The notes below the pieces were generated by a model. That model did no database searches and had not been told where the DNA came from. It saw only the letters and a program-made list of their open reading frames with translations. A DNA stretch of 64,000 nt. Source: Longimicrobium sp. (lineage in GTDB: Bacteria; Gemmatimonadota; Gemmatimonadetes; Longimicrobiales; Longimicrobiaceae). The position numbers and the translations under genes are program-made. This document shows, in pieces, positions 1-8,040 of the stretch. Within the stretch, counting starts at the first letter, position 1. Every line of letters starts with the position of its first letter. The stretch is from positions 25,121 through 89,120 of the forward strand of contig NZ_DATIND010000005.1 in the NCBI RefSeq assembly GCF_035474595.1. The letters are read 5' to 3'.

Positions 1-1
1 C

Positions 2-262
2 GGCGCGGAGATCGGCATCCCCCCCGGCCTCGAGTCTTCCGGCGACGTGATCGTCTTCCACGCGGGGACGAAACGCGAGGCGGACGGGCGGCTCGTCACC
101 GCCGGCGGACGCGTCCTCGCCGTCACCGCGCTGGCGCCGAGCGTAGCCGAGGCGGCGGAGCGGAGCCGCGCGGCCGCCGAGCGCATCCGCTTCGACGGGC
201 GCCAGTTCCGCCGCGACATCGGGTGGCGGGAGATCGGCAGAGCGGAGGGCACCCATGCCTGA
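2..262 (+). CDS. purD: phosphoribosylamine-glycine ligase, C-terminal part
   Basis: This is the last 86 codons of a gene whose 5' end lies outside the window. The residues VFHAGTK, the glycine-rich turn [10 protein letters not shown] and the closing [15 protein letters not shown] are the ordinary C-terminal signature of GAR synthetase (PurD), the ATP-grasp enzyme that joins glycine to phosphoribosylamine in purine synthesis. The stop codon overlaps the start of mutM by eight bases, so the two are probably co-transcribed. Identification rests only on the C-terminal subdomain, which is nevertheless distinctive. Nothing unusual is seen in this fragment. Confidence 0.88.
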   Translation, partial: GAEIGIPPGLESSGDVIVFHAGTKREADGRLVTAGGRVLAVTALAPSVAEAAERSRAAAERIRFDGRQFRRDIGWREIGRAEGTHA

Positions 263-1070
263 GCTTCCCGAAGTCGAGACCATCGTCCGCGGGCTGGCGG
301 CGAGCCTCCCCGGCGCGGAGATCCGCTCGGCCGAGGTGCTGAAGCCGGACCTGATCGAGGGCGAATCCGCCGCGTCGTTCGCGGACGCGCTGGCCGGGCG
401 CCGCATCGCCGGCGTGGCGCGGCGGGCCAAGAACATCGTCATCGACACCGGCGGCGAGTACCTGCTGGTGAACCTGGGGATGACCGGCCGCCTCTTCATC
501 GCCCGCCCCGAGGACCCGGCGCCCACGCACACCGGCGTCCGCTTCCACCTGAAGGACGGGCGCGAGCTGAGGTACCACGACGTGCGCCGCTTCGGCCGGC
601 TCTGGCGCATGCAGCCCGACGAGTGGGCGGCGTGGGAGGCCGCGCTCGGCATCGAGCCGCTGTCCGACGAGTTCACCGCGAAGTGGCTGTACGAGGCCAC
701 GCGGCGCTCGCGCGTGGCCATCAAGGTGTGGCTGATGGACCAGAAGCGCGTGGTGGGCGTGGGGAACATCTACGCCAGCGAGGCGCTCTTCCGCGCGAGG
801 GTGGACCCCCGCCGGTCCGCCGACGAGCTCACGCGCCCGCAGGCGAAGCGCATCCGCGAGGGCGTGCGCGACGTGCTGGCCGAGTCGATCGAGTTCCGCG
901 GCACCACGCTGCTGGACTACCGCGACGCCGAGGGCGAGCCGGGCGAGTTCGTGCGGCGGCTGCGCGTGTACGACCGCGAGGGCGAGCCGTGCGTGGTGTG
1001 CGGCCGGCCCATCCGCCGCATCGTGCAGGGGGGCCGCAGCACCTTCTTCTGCGCCCACGACCAGCGCTGA
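255..1070 (+). CDS. mutM: formamidopyrimidine-DNA glycosylase (Fpg/MutM)
   Basis: A 271-residue bifunctional glycosylase/AP lyase that removes 8-oxoguanine and ring-opened purines. The mature N-terminus PELPEVETI supplies the catalytic proline and Glu; Lys in RAKNIVID and the H2TH helix region with [13 protein letters not shown] are present, and length is normal for the family. The C-terminal zinc finger reads C246-x2-C249, then C266-A-H-D269-Q. The family normally ends C-x2-C-Q, so the fourth zinc ligand is replaced by Asp, with an adjacent His that might substitute. The start ATG lies within the end of purD. The DNA-repair assignment is firm; the zinc finger variation is an oddity worth checking. 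Confidence 0.93.
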   Translation: MPELPEVETIVRGLAASLPGAEIRSAEVLKPDLIEGESAASFADALAGRRIAGVARRAKNIVIDTGGEYLLVNLGMTGRLFIARPEDPAPTHTGVRFHLKDGRELRYHDVRRFGRLWRMQPDEWAAWEAALGIEPLSDEFTAKWLYEATRRSRVAIKVWLMDQKRVVGVGNIYASEALFRARVDPRRSADELTRPQAKRIREGVRDVLAESIEFRGTTLLDYRDAEGEPGEFVRRLRVYDREGEPCVVCGRPIRRIVQGGRSTFFCAHDQR

Positions 1071-1189
1071 CCGGAGCCCGGAACCCGCCCCAAGTCTGGC
1101 GTTTCTGGCGTGTTGCATTATCTTTGCACCCAGTGGCATCCGCACGAGCACGTTTCCTCCCTCTCCTGACGCTCCCAACAAGCCCAACC

Positions 1190-2470
1190 ATGAGACAACG
1201 CAAGTTCAAGGCGCCACCGAGAAAGACCACTCGCCGCTGGCGCGTGCCCCCCGCGCTCACCCACGGCGACACGGACGCGTTCGAGGGATTGAGCGTTCTC
1301 GACGAGATTACCGGCGATCTGGGGCTGGTGCTGTGGCAGTCGCTGCGTGACTCCATGCTGTGGGGCCGGGCCGGGAAGGCGGAGCGTGAAGCTCTTTTCA
1401 CGCCGGGAGCGGACCGGTCGCGCGTGGCCGAGATCATGACCGCGGGCGCGCCGGAGGAGCTGGAGGAGCCGCTGAAGACGATGGCGGCCATGCTGGGCGC
1501 TCCCGCCACGGCCCGCGAGGAGACGGTTTCGCTGGCGTGCCGGCAGGTGGCGCGCTGGGCGGAGGACCGCGGGCAGCTGGCGGCGGCGCTGGCCTACGCG
1601 CAGGCCGCGGCGGTGGTGAACCCGGCCGATCCGGCCACGGCGTACGCGGTGGGCCGCCTGGCGCGGCGCCGCGCCGAGCACGCCCGCGCGGAAACCTGGT
1701 TCCGCCGCACCATCGCGCTGGCGCGGCAGGCGGGCGACTGGCCGACCTACGCGCTGGCCTTCAACGGGCTGGGGAACCTGTACGTGCTGCGCGGCAACTT
1801 CCCCGCGGCGCGCCGCTTCTTCATCCGCGCGCTTCGCGCCGCCGGGCGCAACTCTCTGCACGACATCGAGGGCGCGGCGCTGCACGACCTGTTCGGCATC
1901 GCCATCGAGACGGGGAACACGAAGGAGGCGCACGAGCTGGCCCGCGCCGCCTTCCTGGCCTACGGCCCGCACAACCCCAAGCTGGCCCGCCTGGCCCACG
2001 ACGTGGCGTACTTCTGGACCACGCAGGGGTACTTCGACCGCGCGCTGGCCGTGTTCAAGTCGCTGCTCGAGCACTTCTCCGACACGGCGATGCAGGTGAT
2101 GCTGTTCGGCGACATGGGCCGGGCGGCGGGCGGTGCCGGTGACCGGGAGACCTTCCAGTGGGCGTGGGACGAGATGGCGGAGATGGTGCGCCAGAACCCC
2201 GGGAACGACACCACCGCCCGCGCGTACCTGGACCTGGCCCACGGCGCGCTGAGCCTGGGCGCCTGGGAGCGCGCCGACGACGCGGCGCAGCGCGCGCTGG
2301 ACGGCGCCACCCGCCGCGGCGACGGCAAGACCCGGCTGACGGCCGAGACGGTGATCGACGCCGCGCGCCGCCACCAGCGCGCCGAGGTGCGTACCGCGGC
2401 CGAGCGCGACGAGTGGAGGGAGGCGGCCGAGGCCCTGGCCACGGACTTCGTGCACTCGCTCACCAGCTGA
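1190..2470 (+). CDS. tetratricopeptide-repeat protein of unknown function
   Basis: A 426-residue protein beginning with a basic stretch (MRQRKFKAPPRKTTRRWRVP) followed by an alpha-helical body with several TPR-like helical pairs, for example around AYAQAAAVVNPADPATAYAVGRLARRRAEH and YALAFNGLGNLYVLRGNF. No signal peptide, membrane segment or catalytic motif is visible. TPR arrays mediate protein contacts, so a scaffold or regulatory role is possible, but no function can be assigned. The ATG at 1190 was chosen because the preceding in-frame sequence overlaps mutM in another frame and has unconvincing composition. It stands alone, with a strong hairpin terminator 30 bases after the stop. Confidence 0.75.
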   Translation: MRQRKFKAPPRKTTRRWRVPPALTHGDTDAFEGLSVLDEITGDLGLVLWQSLRDSMLWGRAGKAEREALFTPGADRSRVAEIMTAGAPEELEEPLKTMAAMLGAPATAREETVSLACRQVARWAEDRGQLAAALAYAQAAAVVNPADPATAYAVGRLARRRAEHARAETWFRRTIALARQAGDWPTYALAFNGLGNLYVLRGNFPAARRFFIRALRAAGRNSLHDIEGAALHDLFGIAIETGNTKEAHELARAAFLAYGPHNPKLARLAHDVAYFWTTQGYFDRALAVFKSLLEHFSDTAMQVMLFGDMGRAAGGAGDRETFQWAWDEMAEMVRQNPGNDTTARAYLDLAHGALSLGAWERADDAAQRALDGATRRGDGKTRLTAETVIDAARRHQRAEVRTAAERDEWREAAEALATDFVHSLTS

Positions 2471-2500
2471 GCCGGGGCGGCAGAACCCGAGGTCGTATCC

Positions 2501-2548
2501 CGAGCGCCGGGCGCGGACGAGATCCGCGCCCGGCGCTCGTTTTCAATT
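2501..2548. terminator. bidirectional hairpin terminator
   Basis: A perfect 17-bp inverted repeat (2501-2517 with 2523-2539, 5-base loop) is followed on the plus strand by TTTTC. It sits between the converging TPR gene and the small lipoprotein gene, whose stop codon at 2543 lies only three bases from the stem, so it can serve both. Confidence 0.8.
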
Positions 2549-2764
2549 CCCCGATCCCGCCACCTGCGTTTTCCCGGTGGTGTCCGGAGGGGCGGGAGAG
2601 GGTGGAGTGGAAGTGGTGGTCGTGGTCGGCGTGGAGGTGGCCGCGTCATTCGTGCGCGCGGGTGCCGCGCGTGGCGCATCGGGCGCGGTCACGCGCGGCG
2701 CGTCGCACGCGGCCACGGCCGCCGCGAGCGCCGCGGCCGCGAGGGCGAGACGGATCAGCTTCAT
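2543..2764 (-). CDS. small Thr/Pro-rich lipoprotein
   Basis: A 73-residue protein with a lipoprotein signal (MKLIRLALAAAALAAAVAAC, lipidated Cys20) and a short low-complexity tail rich in Ala, Pro and Thr. There is no folded domain to recognise. The second ATG (2764) is preferred over one nine bases upstream because AAGGA lies seven bases before it. It would be processed by Lgt and LspA, both encoded elsewhere in this window, and anchored as a small surface or periplasmic lipopeptide. Function unknown. Confidence 0.6.
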   Translation of the reverse strand: MKLIRLALAAAALAAAVAACDAPRVTAPDAPRAAPARTNDAATSTPTTTTTSTPPSPAPPDTTGKTQVAGSGN

Positions 2765-3138
2765 GGGGGCCATCCTTGGTGCGGTGGGTATCGGGGGGCG
2801 AGCTGCTCTTGCCCCGAAGTCTAGCAGCGGAAGCGGCAGAATGCGACGCTTGGTCCGTCTGAATTCGTTCCTAATGCGACGTTGTAAATGGCACATCTGG
2901 CTATATCAGCGCAGATCCACCTCGGTTCACTCTGTCCTGTAATCTCCATTATTTGTTGAGCTTTCGCCATCTTTGCGAGTGTAACCAGCGTACATCAGTT
3001 CTACACATTAACCGACTATACTTTCGTATACGAACCGGAGACCCCCACCCTCCCTGTGAAGCTCCTTTCGGCCGACGGGCGAAGACGCTAGGTTGGCGAG
3101 GTTCGGTTTTTCTTCTTCGCAGTCCGCTTGTCCGCAAC
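2765..3138. other. AT-richer divergent intergenic region
   Basis: No convincing gene is seen between the divergently transcribed lipoprotein and UvrC-like genes. The stretch from about 2860 to 3050 is noticeably richer in A and T than its surroundings and probably carries the promoters of both. A near-palindrome, TATACTTTCGTATACG, lies near 3017. No ribosomal binding site supports the long in-frame extension that begins with TTG at 2953. Confidence 0.4.
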
Positions 3139-4221
3139 GTGGCACGTAAGTCCCGCTCCCATCCCCTCCGCGACGCCGTGGGCGACGCGCGCAACCGCCC
3201 CGGCATCTACCGCATGCTGGACGGGAACGGCGCCGTGCTGTACGTGGGGAAGTCGAAGTCGCTGCGGACGCGGCTGCTCTCGTACTTCCGCGCCAGGCGG
3301 GGGGAGAAGGGACACCGCATCCTGAGCGAGGCGGCGGGGCTGGAGTGGGAGTACCAGCCCAGCGAGTTCGCGGCGCTGCTGCGCGAGCTGGAGCTGATCA
3401 AGCGCCACCGGCCGCTGCTGAACGTGCAGCACAAGCGCGACGGCCGCTGGTCGTTCCTGAAGCTGGCTCCCGGCCCCGCGCCGCGGCTGTACGTGGTGCA
3501 GACGGTGAGCGACGACGCGGCCAGCTACTACGGCCCCTTCCGCGGCGGCAAGCGCGTGGTGGAGGCGGTGCGCGAGCTGAACGACGCGCTGGGGCTGCGC
3601 GACTGCCCCACCGGGACGCCCATCCGCTTCGCCGACCAGCCGGACTTCTTCTCGTTCGAGCACACGCCGCGCTGCCACCGCCACGAGCTGCGCCTGTGCC
3701 TGGGGCCGTGCGCCGGCGGGTGCAGCCAGGAGCAGTACCGCGCCCAGGTGGACACCGCGCGCGCGTTCCTGGGCGGCACCGCCGACGAGCCGCTGCGGCG
3801 GCTGAACGAGCGGATGCAGGCGGCGGCCGACCGCTGGCAGTACGAGGTGGCGGCCTCGCTGCGCAACCGGCTGCAGCGGCTGGAGCGGCTGCGCGACGAG
3901 TTCCAGGAGCTGCGCGAGGCGCTGGATTCACTCACCTTTCTCTACCACGTGCCCGGCGCGGACGGCGACGACCGCGTGTACCTGGTGCGCCGGGGAACGG
4001 TGCGGGCGGTGGTGCCCATGCCCAGGGGCGGCGCGGAGCGGCGGCGCCTGCAGCGGCTGTGCGACGAGCACTTCGGCCGCCCGGAGCCGCAGAGCGCGCT
4101 GGTCGCGCGGCACCAGGTGGACGAGATCCTGCTGGTGGCGCGCTGGTTCCGCCTGAACCCGGCGGAGATGGAGCGCACCCGCCCCCCGGCGCGCGTGGAC
4201 GCGCTCCCGCTCAGCGCGTAG
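3139..4221 (+). CDS. GIY-YIG nuclease related to the UvrC N-terminal half
   Basis: A 360-residue protein with a GIY-YIG endonuclease domain at the N-terminus (PGIY at 21-24, LYVGKS at 34-39, catalytic-type Glu in LLRELELIK near 83-87), the UvrC-type Cys cluster (C-P-T-G, later CHRHELRLC and GPCAGGC) and a UVR-like helical motif near residues 240-270. The C-terminal RNase H-like nuclease half and HhH repeats of full UvrC are absent. UvrC makes the 3' incision with its GIY-YIG domain, so this may act like the single-incision UvrC homologue Cho. GTG at 3139 is the best start; no strong ribosome binding site was seen. It stands as a single gene. Confidence 0.82.
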   Translation: MARKSRSHPLRDAVGDARNRPGIYRMLDGNGAVLYVGKSKSLRTRLLSYFRARRGEKGHRILSEAAGLEWEYQPSEFAALLRELELIKRHRPLLNVQHKRDGRWSFLKLAPGPAPRLYVVQTVSDDAASYYGPFRGGKRVVEAVRELNDALGLRDCPTGTPIRFADQPDFFSFEHTPRCHRHELRLCLGPCAGGCSQEQYRAQVDTARAFLGGTADEPLRRLNERMQAAADRWQYEVAASLRNRLQRLERLRDEFQELREALDSLTFLYHVPGADGDDRVYLVRRGTVRAVVPMPRGGAERRRLQRLCDEHFGRPEPQSALVARHQVDEILLVARWFRLNPAEMERTRPPARVDALPLSA

Positions 4222-4327
4222 CTTTCCCCCTTCACGGCGCGTGGCACTGCGATTGCGCGCTGGCGGTCCGCCGCCGGCGCGCGGCTTTGCTTTTTCAACG
4301 ACCCGGACGGGAACGGCCTTGACGAGG

Positions 4328-5383
4328 ATGCCTGGGACCCGGCGCCCGCTCGCGGCGGCCGCGCTGCTGGCGCTCGCGCTGGCGGCGTGCAACCGCGGCG
4401 GCAGACAGATCGACCTGACGAACGCGCAGGAGGACTCGGCGGCGGAGAACCCCGCGCAGGTGTACGGCGTGGCCGCCGCGCGCAACGTGGTGGTCACGCC
4501 GGTGGAGATCGAGGTGCCCGAGCTGCCGCCCGGGTGGAGCGGGCTGAAGATCGCCGCGATCAGCGACTTCCAGCTGGGGCTGTGGCCCGACAACGAGCGG
4601 GTGGCGCTGGCCGCCGCGCAGGCCGCCGCGGGCACCGGCGCCGAGCTGATCGTGCTGCTGGGCGACTACGTGGCCCGCGGCGACGACTACGCGGCCATCG
4701 ACCGCGTGCTGGCGCCGCTGAAGGGGCGCACGGTGATGGCGGTGCTGGGGACCGCCGACGAGACCGAGGACACGCAGGGGAACCCCGACAGCGCGCGCAT
4801 CAAGACGGTGGCGGCGCTGGAGCGCAGCGGCGTGAAGGTGCTGCGCGACGCCTTCACGCGCTTCTCGCGCGGCGGCGACACGGCGTTCGTGGTGGGACTG
4901 GAGCCCTACCTCGCCCGCCGTGCGGACTGGAAGAAGGCCGAGATCTTCAACGCGCTGCCGGACGGGCCGCACGCCATGCTGGCGCTGGCGCACATGCCGG
5001 TGACGGCGGCCACGGTGCCCGAGGAGAAGTTCCCGGTGATCCTGTCCGGCCACACCTTCTGCGGGCCGGTGGAGGTGCCGGGAACGCCGCGGCTGGCGTG
5101 GTTCAACACCACCGTCCTGCCGGGGACGCGCGACCCGGCGAAGACCCGGATCTGGCGGCTGCGCGGAAGCACGCTCTTCGCCACCTGCGGCATCGGGTAC
5201 AGCTACGTGCCGGTGCGCTTCGGGCACCCGCCGGAGGTGGCGCTGATCACGCTGCGCGCGGTGGGACCCGCCCCCGCGAAGGCCGACAGCGCGAAGGCGC
5301 AGCAGGCCAACGTGGACTCGCTGATCCAGGTCTTCCAGCAGCGCGACACGACCAAAGGCGACAGCGCGGGGGCGACGCCGTAG
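4328..5383 (+). CDS. lipoprotein with degenerate metallophosphoesterase fold
   Basis: A 351-residue lipoprotein (lipobox ending LALAAC, Cys21) with the layout of calcineurin-like phosphoesterases: ISDFQLG at 78-84, LLGDYVARGDD at 110-120, LGTADE at 140-145, ALAHMP and SGHTFCGPVE. Several metal-binding residues differ from the family pattern: D-x-H is D80-F-Q, GNH[DE] is GTADE, and GHxH is GHTF. The Asp of GD and two His remain. It may be an exported protein that keeps the fold but has lost or changed its chemistry. The start at 4328 follows GACGAGG. The C-terminus is a charged Asp/Ala/Lys tail. A short-unit repeat array begins right after the stop. Confidence 0.75.
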   Translation: MPGTRRPLAAAALLALALAACNRGGRQIDLTNAQEDSAAENPAQVYGVAAARNVVVTPVEIEVPELPPGWSGLKIAAISDFQLGLWPDNERVALAAAQAAAGTGAELIVLLGDYVARGDDYAAIDRVLAPLKGRTVMAVLGTADETEDTQGNPDSARIKTVAALERSGVKVLRDAFTRFSRGGDTAFVVGLEPYLARRADWKKAEIFNALPDGPHAMLALAHMPVTAATVPEEKFPVILSGHTFCGPVEVPGTPRLAWFNTTVLPGTRDPAKTRIWRLRGSTLFATCGIGYSYVPVRFGHPPEVALITLRAVGPAPAKADSAKAQQANVDSLIQVFQQRDTTKGDSAGATP

Positions 5384-5384
5384 G

Positions 5385-5450
5385 GAAGTGCGGGAGTGCG
5401 GGAGTGCGGGAGTGCGGAAGTGCGGGAGTGCGGGAGTGCGGGAGTGCGAA
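5385..5450. repeat. tandem array of about eight 9-bp units
   Basis: Units of GAGTGCGGG (one variant GAAGTGCGG) follow the stop codon of the preceding gene by one base. It belongs to the class of short-unit arrays found after many stops in this window. Confidence 0.9.
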
Positions 5451-5550
5451 AACGAGGGGGGATGAAGGACAGGACGGGCGGCGAGATTCGGATCTCGCTG
5501 CCCGGTTTTCGTGGAGATGACGAGGCCGCGCGGATCAGCCGGGCCGCAAA

Positions 5551-5601
5551 GGCGAATGAATTCGCGGCAACAACGGCCCGAAGTCCACCTTCGCGGACTC
5601 G
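5551..5601 (+). repeat. REP-like double-hairpin element, type a, copy 1
   Basis: Architecture is GCGAATGAATTCGC (self-complementary), then GGCAACAACGG, then the hairpin AAGTCCACCTTCGCGGACT. Copies with the same order occur at 11031, 13861 and, more diverged, 63380. Confidence 0.85.
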
Positions 5602-5861
5602 CTCGGGGAGATCCGCGCGACTGGGGAGGATCCGCGCACGCGGCACTGCCAGGTTCTTCGCGCGACGAGGCTTGCGTGAGGGATGCGCGCCCGGAGGGCC
5701 GGGACGGCGCCGCGCGTGGGAGGATGCCGGCAAAACGCGCCGGATGCACGGCGCGGCGGTGGCCCGGCGCGGTTGGCAACGGTCGTATCGTTGCCTACCG
5801 CGCGCGCAGCCCGGTTTGGCGCCTCGGCGCCAAACACGCCCGAACCCCGCCGTTCCAGTCC

Positions 5862-5890
5862 TTGACACGCCCGAATCCCCGCCAGATGTT
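5862..5890 (+). promoter_or_regulatory. possible promoter of the DtxR-type gene
   Basis: A perfect TTGACA (5862-5867) is followed after 17 bases by GATGTT (5885-5890), a weak -10. If real, transcription would start just before 5900, which favours the ATG at 5916 over the one at 5886. Confidence 0.35.
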
Positions 5891-5915
5891 CGGTCCACAC
5901 CTGAACCGAACCCCG

Positions 5916-6581
5916 ATGTATACGCCGGTCGTCGAGGACTACCTCAAAGCCGTCTGGATGCTGCAGCAGCAGGAGTCGCCCGTGTCGACCTCGCGGATCG
6001 CGGAGCGGCTGGGGCTGACGGCGGCGGCCGTGACGGCGATGGTGAAGCGCCTGGACGAGCAGGGGCTGCTGCGCCACGAGCCGTACTACGGCGTGCGCCT
6101 GACCGCGCCGGGGGAGCTGGCGGCCCTGCGCATCATCCGGCGGCACCGGGTGCTGGAGCTGTTCCTGGCCGAGAAGCTGGGCTACGAGTGGGACCGCGTG
6201 CACGACGAGGCCGAGCGCCTGGAGCACGCCGCCAGCGACGAGCTGATCGAGCGCCTGGCCCGCCTGCTGGGCGAGCCCGAGCGCGATCCGCACGGCAACG
6301 CGATCCCCAGCGCGAGCGGGGAGATGGACACCGGCCGCTACCCGTCGCTGGGCGAGCTGGAGCCGGGCGAGCGCCGCCGCGTGCTGGAGGTGGAGGTGGA
6401 GGAGCCCGAGCAGCTGCGCTACCTGGGCTCGCTGGACCTGTACCCGGGCGCCGAGGTGCGGGTCACCGGCCGCTCGCCCTTCGAGGGGCCGGTGCAGCTG
6501 GAGGTGAACGGAAGCCCGCAGGTGATCTCGCACGCGCTGGCGCAGCGCATCCGCGTGCGGCCGGAGCCGGGCGGCGGCTGA
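5916..6581 (+). CDS. DtxR/MntR-family metal-dependent repressor
   Basis: A 221-residue regulator with the three parts of the DtxR family: an N-terminal winged helix (PVSTSRIAERLGLTAAAVTA, residues about 20-45), the dimerisation and metal-binding helices (RRHRVLELFLAEKLG, HDEAERLEHAASDELIERL, then the typical DPHGNAIPS), and a C-terminal SH3-like domain. Such proteins bind Fe(II) or Mn(II) and repress metal uptake genes. A start at 5916 gives MYTPVVEDYLKAVW, the usual N-terminus; 5886 is an alternative. No metal transporter of the NRAMP type is adjacent; the following gene is a small membrane protein of unknown role. Iron versus manganese specificity cannot be judged. Confidence 0.88.
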   Translation: MYTPVVEDYLKAVWMLQQQESPVSTSRIAERLGLTAAAVTAMVKRLDEQGLLRHEPYYGVRLTAPGELAALRIIRRHRVLELFLAEKLGYEWDRVHDEAERLEHAASDELIERLARLLGEPERDPHGNAIPSASGEMDTGRYPSLGELEPGERRRVLEVEVEEPEQLRYLGSLDLYPGAEVRVTGRSPFEGPVQLEVNGSPQVISHALAQRIRVRPEPGGG

Positions 6582-6649
6582 GGCGTGGCCGGGGATTTGC
6601 GCCTGTCCGGGGGAAAACCAGGTCCGCCAAAACGGGAGGGGATAGGGCG

Positions 6650-6994
6650 ATGAACACCACGTTCAAGGTGCTGCTGGGCGCGGCCGCCGGGGCGGCGATC
6701 GTGCTGGCGTTCCGCGACTTCGAGAATGGCGGGTGGCTGCAGCCGGCGGTTCCCGGCGGGCGCTGGCCCGAGGGCGGCGACCTGCTGCTGGAGGACGAGG
6801 ACGACGAGGCCGACCTGCTGGAGGAGCCGATCCTGGGCTACGACGGGATGGACCGCGACAGCCTGGTGGACTGGCTGGACGACGCCGACCTGGACGAGCG
6901 CTCGCTGCTGCGCATCCGGCGCTACGAGGTGGCCAGCGAGAACCGCGAGCCCGTGCTCGACAAGATCGACGACCTCCTCGCCGCGTTCGGGTAA
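6650..6994 (+). CDS. small membrane-anchored acidic protein
   Basis: A 114-residue protein with one N-terminal hydrophobic helix (VLLGAAAGAAIVLAF, residues 7-21), a linker and a strongly acidic segment (LLLEDEDDEADLLEEP), then a helical C-terminal motif (DRDSLVDWLDDADLDERSLLRIRRYE) that recalls helix-extended-loop modules such as Rho-N/SAP. The start at 6650 follows GGGAGGGGATAGG. Function is not recognised. It lies 68 bases after the DtxR-type gene on the same strand, so the two may share a transcript, ending at the hairpin at 7024. Confidence 0.6.
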   Translation: MNTTFKVLLGAAAGAAIVLAFRDFENGGWLQPAVPGGRWPEGGDLLLEDEDDEADLLEEPILGYDGMDRDSLVDWLDDADLDERSLLRIRRYEVASENREPVLDKIDDLLAAFG

Positions 6995-7023
6995 CGCGGA
7001 CCACACTGAGGGCGTAAAACGAA

Positions 7024-7057
7024 GCAGGCCGCTACCGGAGAGATGGTGGCGGCCTGC
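7024..7057. terminator. convergent hairpin terminator
   Basis: A 13-bp stem (7024-7036 with 7045-7057, one G-U type mismatch) lies between the plus-strand membrane protein gene and the minus-strand gene ending at 7081. Confidence 0.6.
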
Positions 7058-7080
7058 GGACTTTCAGCAGCGAATCGAGT

Positions 7081-7305
7081 TTACTCGGCGAGCGTCAGGT
7101 CCTCGAGCGGAACCTCCCATTCGTCCATGCTGTCTTCGATGCCGTCGAAGATGGGACGAATGCGCATGATCCGGCGCGCGTTGAAGCCCCCGCGCATGCC
7201 GCGATCTTCCACGACCACGGCGTCGATCGGGCCCCACGGCTGGTGGTAGACCACGCGGCTCCCCGCCCGGATATCCGTCGAACTGCGAGCCTTCGCTCTG
7301 CTCAT
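7081..7305 (-). CDS. small protein downstream of the HEPN-like gene (candidate antitoxin)
   Basis: A 74-residue protein beginning MSRAKARSSTDIRAG. GGAG lies eight bases before the ATG at 7305, which decides the start against a longer frame. The central part (RVVYHQPWGPIDAVVVEDRG) looks like a small beta-barrel, and the C-terminus is acidic. No family is recognised. It starts 11 bases after the stop of the HEPN-like gene, so the two are an operon. A small acidic partner of a HEPN ribonuclease would be an antitoxin by analogy, but this is inference from gene order only. Confidence 0.5.
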   Translation of the reverse strand: MSRAKARSSTDIRAGSRVVYHQPWGPIDAVVVEDRGMRGGFNARRIMRIRPIFDGIEDSMDEWEVPLEDLTLAE

Positions 7306-7316
7306 GATGATTTCTC

Positions 7317-7895
7317 CTACCACGGAGCGATGCCGGTGATGCTCTCCAAGTATAGCCGAAGGACAGCGTCGAAGTCCACCGCCAGACAGTCGCATGCCGT
7401 GCGCCACGCGCGAACGTCCCTGATCCGAATGGTTTCGCGCCCACGGAGCTGAGGGTTGCGGAAATCCTGGTGAGCGAACGCGTTTCTCCAGCGGTTCAAC
7501 GCTTCCAGCTTCTCCCGGCGTGCGGCCGTCCTCGGATCTTTCTGGATGGCCGACTTCCAGAGATCAAAGCCGAACCGTCCGAAATCGGCGGCGATGTTCG
7601 TCGGGTTCGCGTTCCCCGAATTCAGCCGGATTGCCGCGGGAAGTGCCGCATTGAATACGGGTGCGAGCGCCGCGAACGGCGGGTGCGTCGCCAGCGCGTC
7701 AATCGAATCCGAAAACAGGTCGCGGCAGAAGCGCTGGAACTGGGATGCGAGGAGCACCACGTATGCCTGGTTGACCTGCTGGCGCGCGAAGGTGCGGGCG
7801 CGGCGCGCGCCGCCGACCACCGCGTGCGCGGCTTCGAGCTCGTCCAGCACCTTGCGGCTGCGCGTCTGCCACGCGCGAAGCGCTCGCGACGACAT
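7317..7895 (-). CDS. HEPN-like protein (candidate RNase/toxin)
   Basis: A 192-residue all-helical protein. Near the C-terminus it has NRWRNAFAHQDF, in which R137-x4-H142 matches the R-x(4-6)-H catalytic motif of HEPN ribonucleases, set in the usual W-R-N-x-x-A-H context. The N-terminal half contains helices like RQQVNQAYVVLLASQFQRFCRDLF that resemble RiboL-PSP-HEPN proteins. HEPN proteins are toxin or defence nucleases, usually with a neutralising partner; here an unrecognised 74-residue gene follows at 11 bases. No strong ribosome binding site is seen before 7895. The region has a slightly lower GC content than the neighbours, consistent with transfer. Confidence 0.55.
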   Translation of the reverse strand: MSSRALRAWQTRSRKVLDELEAAHAVVGGARRARTFARQQVNQAYVVLLASQFQRFCRDLFSDSIDALATHPPFAALAPVFNAALPAAIRLNSGNANPTNIAADFGRFGFDLWKSAIQKDPRTAARREKLEALNRWRNAFAHQDFRNPQLRGRETIRIRDVRAWRTACDCLAVDFDAVLRLYLESITGIAPW

Positions 7896-7980
7896 TCATG
7901 CCCGGGGCGAATGGGACGGGAAGGCTCAATGCAGTCTTTGAAGTGCGCGGAATGTAAGTAGTCTCTCGTCGAAAGTAAAC

Positions 7981-8018
7981 AGCGCCCGCGGACGCATCGA
8001 AGGCCGTCCGCGGGCGCT
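7981..8018 (-). terminator. terminator after yqeY
   Basis: A perfect 14-bp stem (7981-7994 with 8005-8018) lies 22 bases beyond the yqeY stop. On the minus strand it is followed by GTTTACTTTC, moderately U-rich. Confidence 0.65.
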
Positions 8019-8040
8019 GCTGTTCTGGCGATCGTGCTCG

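Larger units (their letters stand above)
5384..5915. other. repeat-rich spacer without a supported gene
   Basis: This 532-base spacer starts with a short tandem array, includes a REP-like element at 5551-5601 and ends with a probable promoter for the DtxR-type regulator. The open frames across it have no ribosome binding site and no family resemblance. Confidence 0.5.

Noticed and set aside
2953..3138. N-terminal extension of the UvrC-like protein from TTG 2953
   Set aside because: It crosses an AT-rich spacer, has no family similarity and no ribosome binding site.
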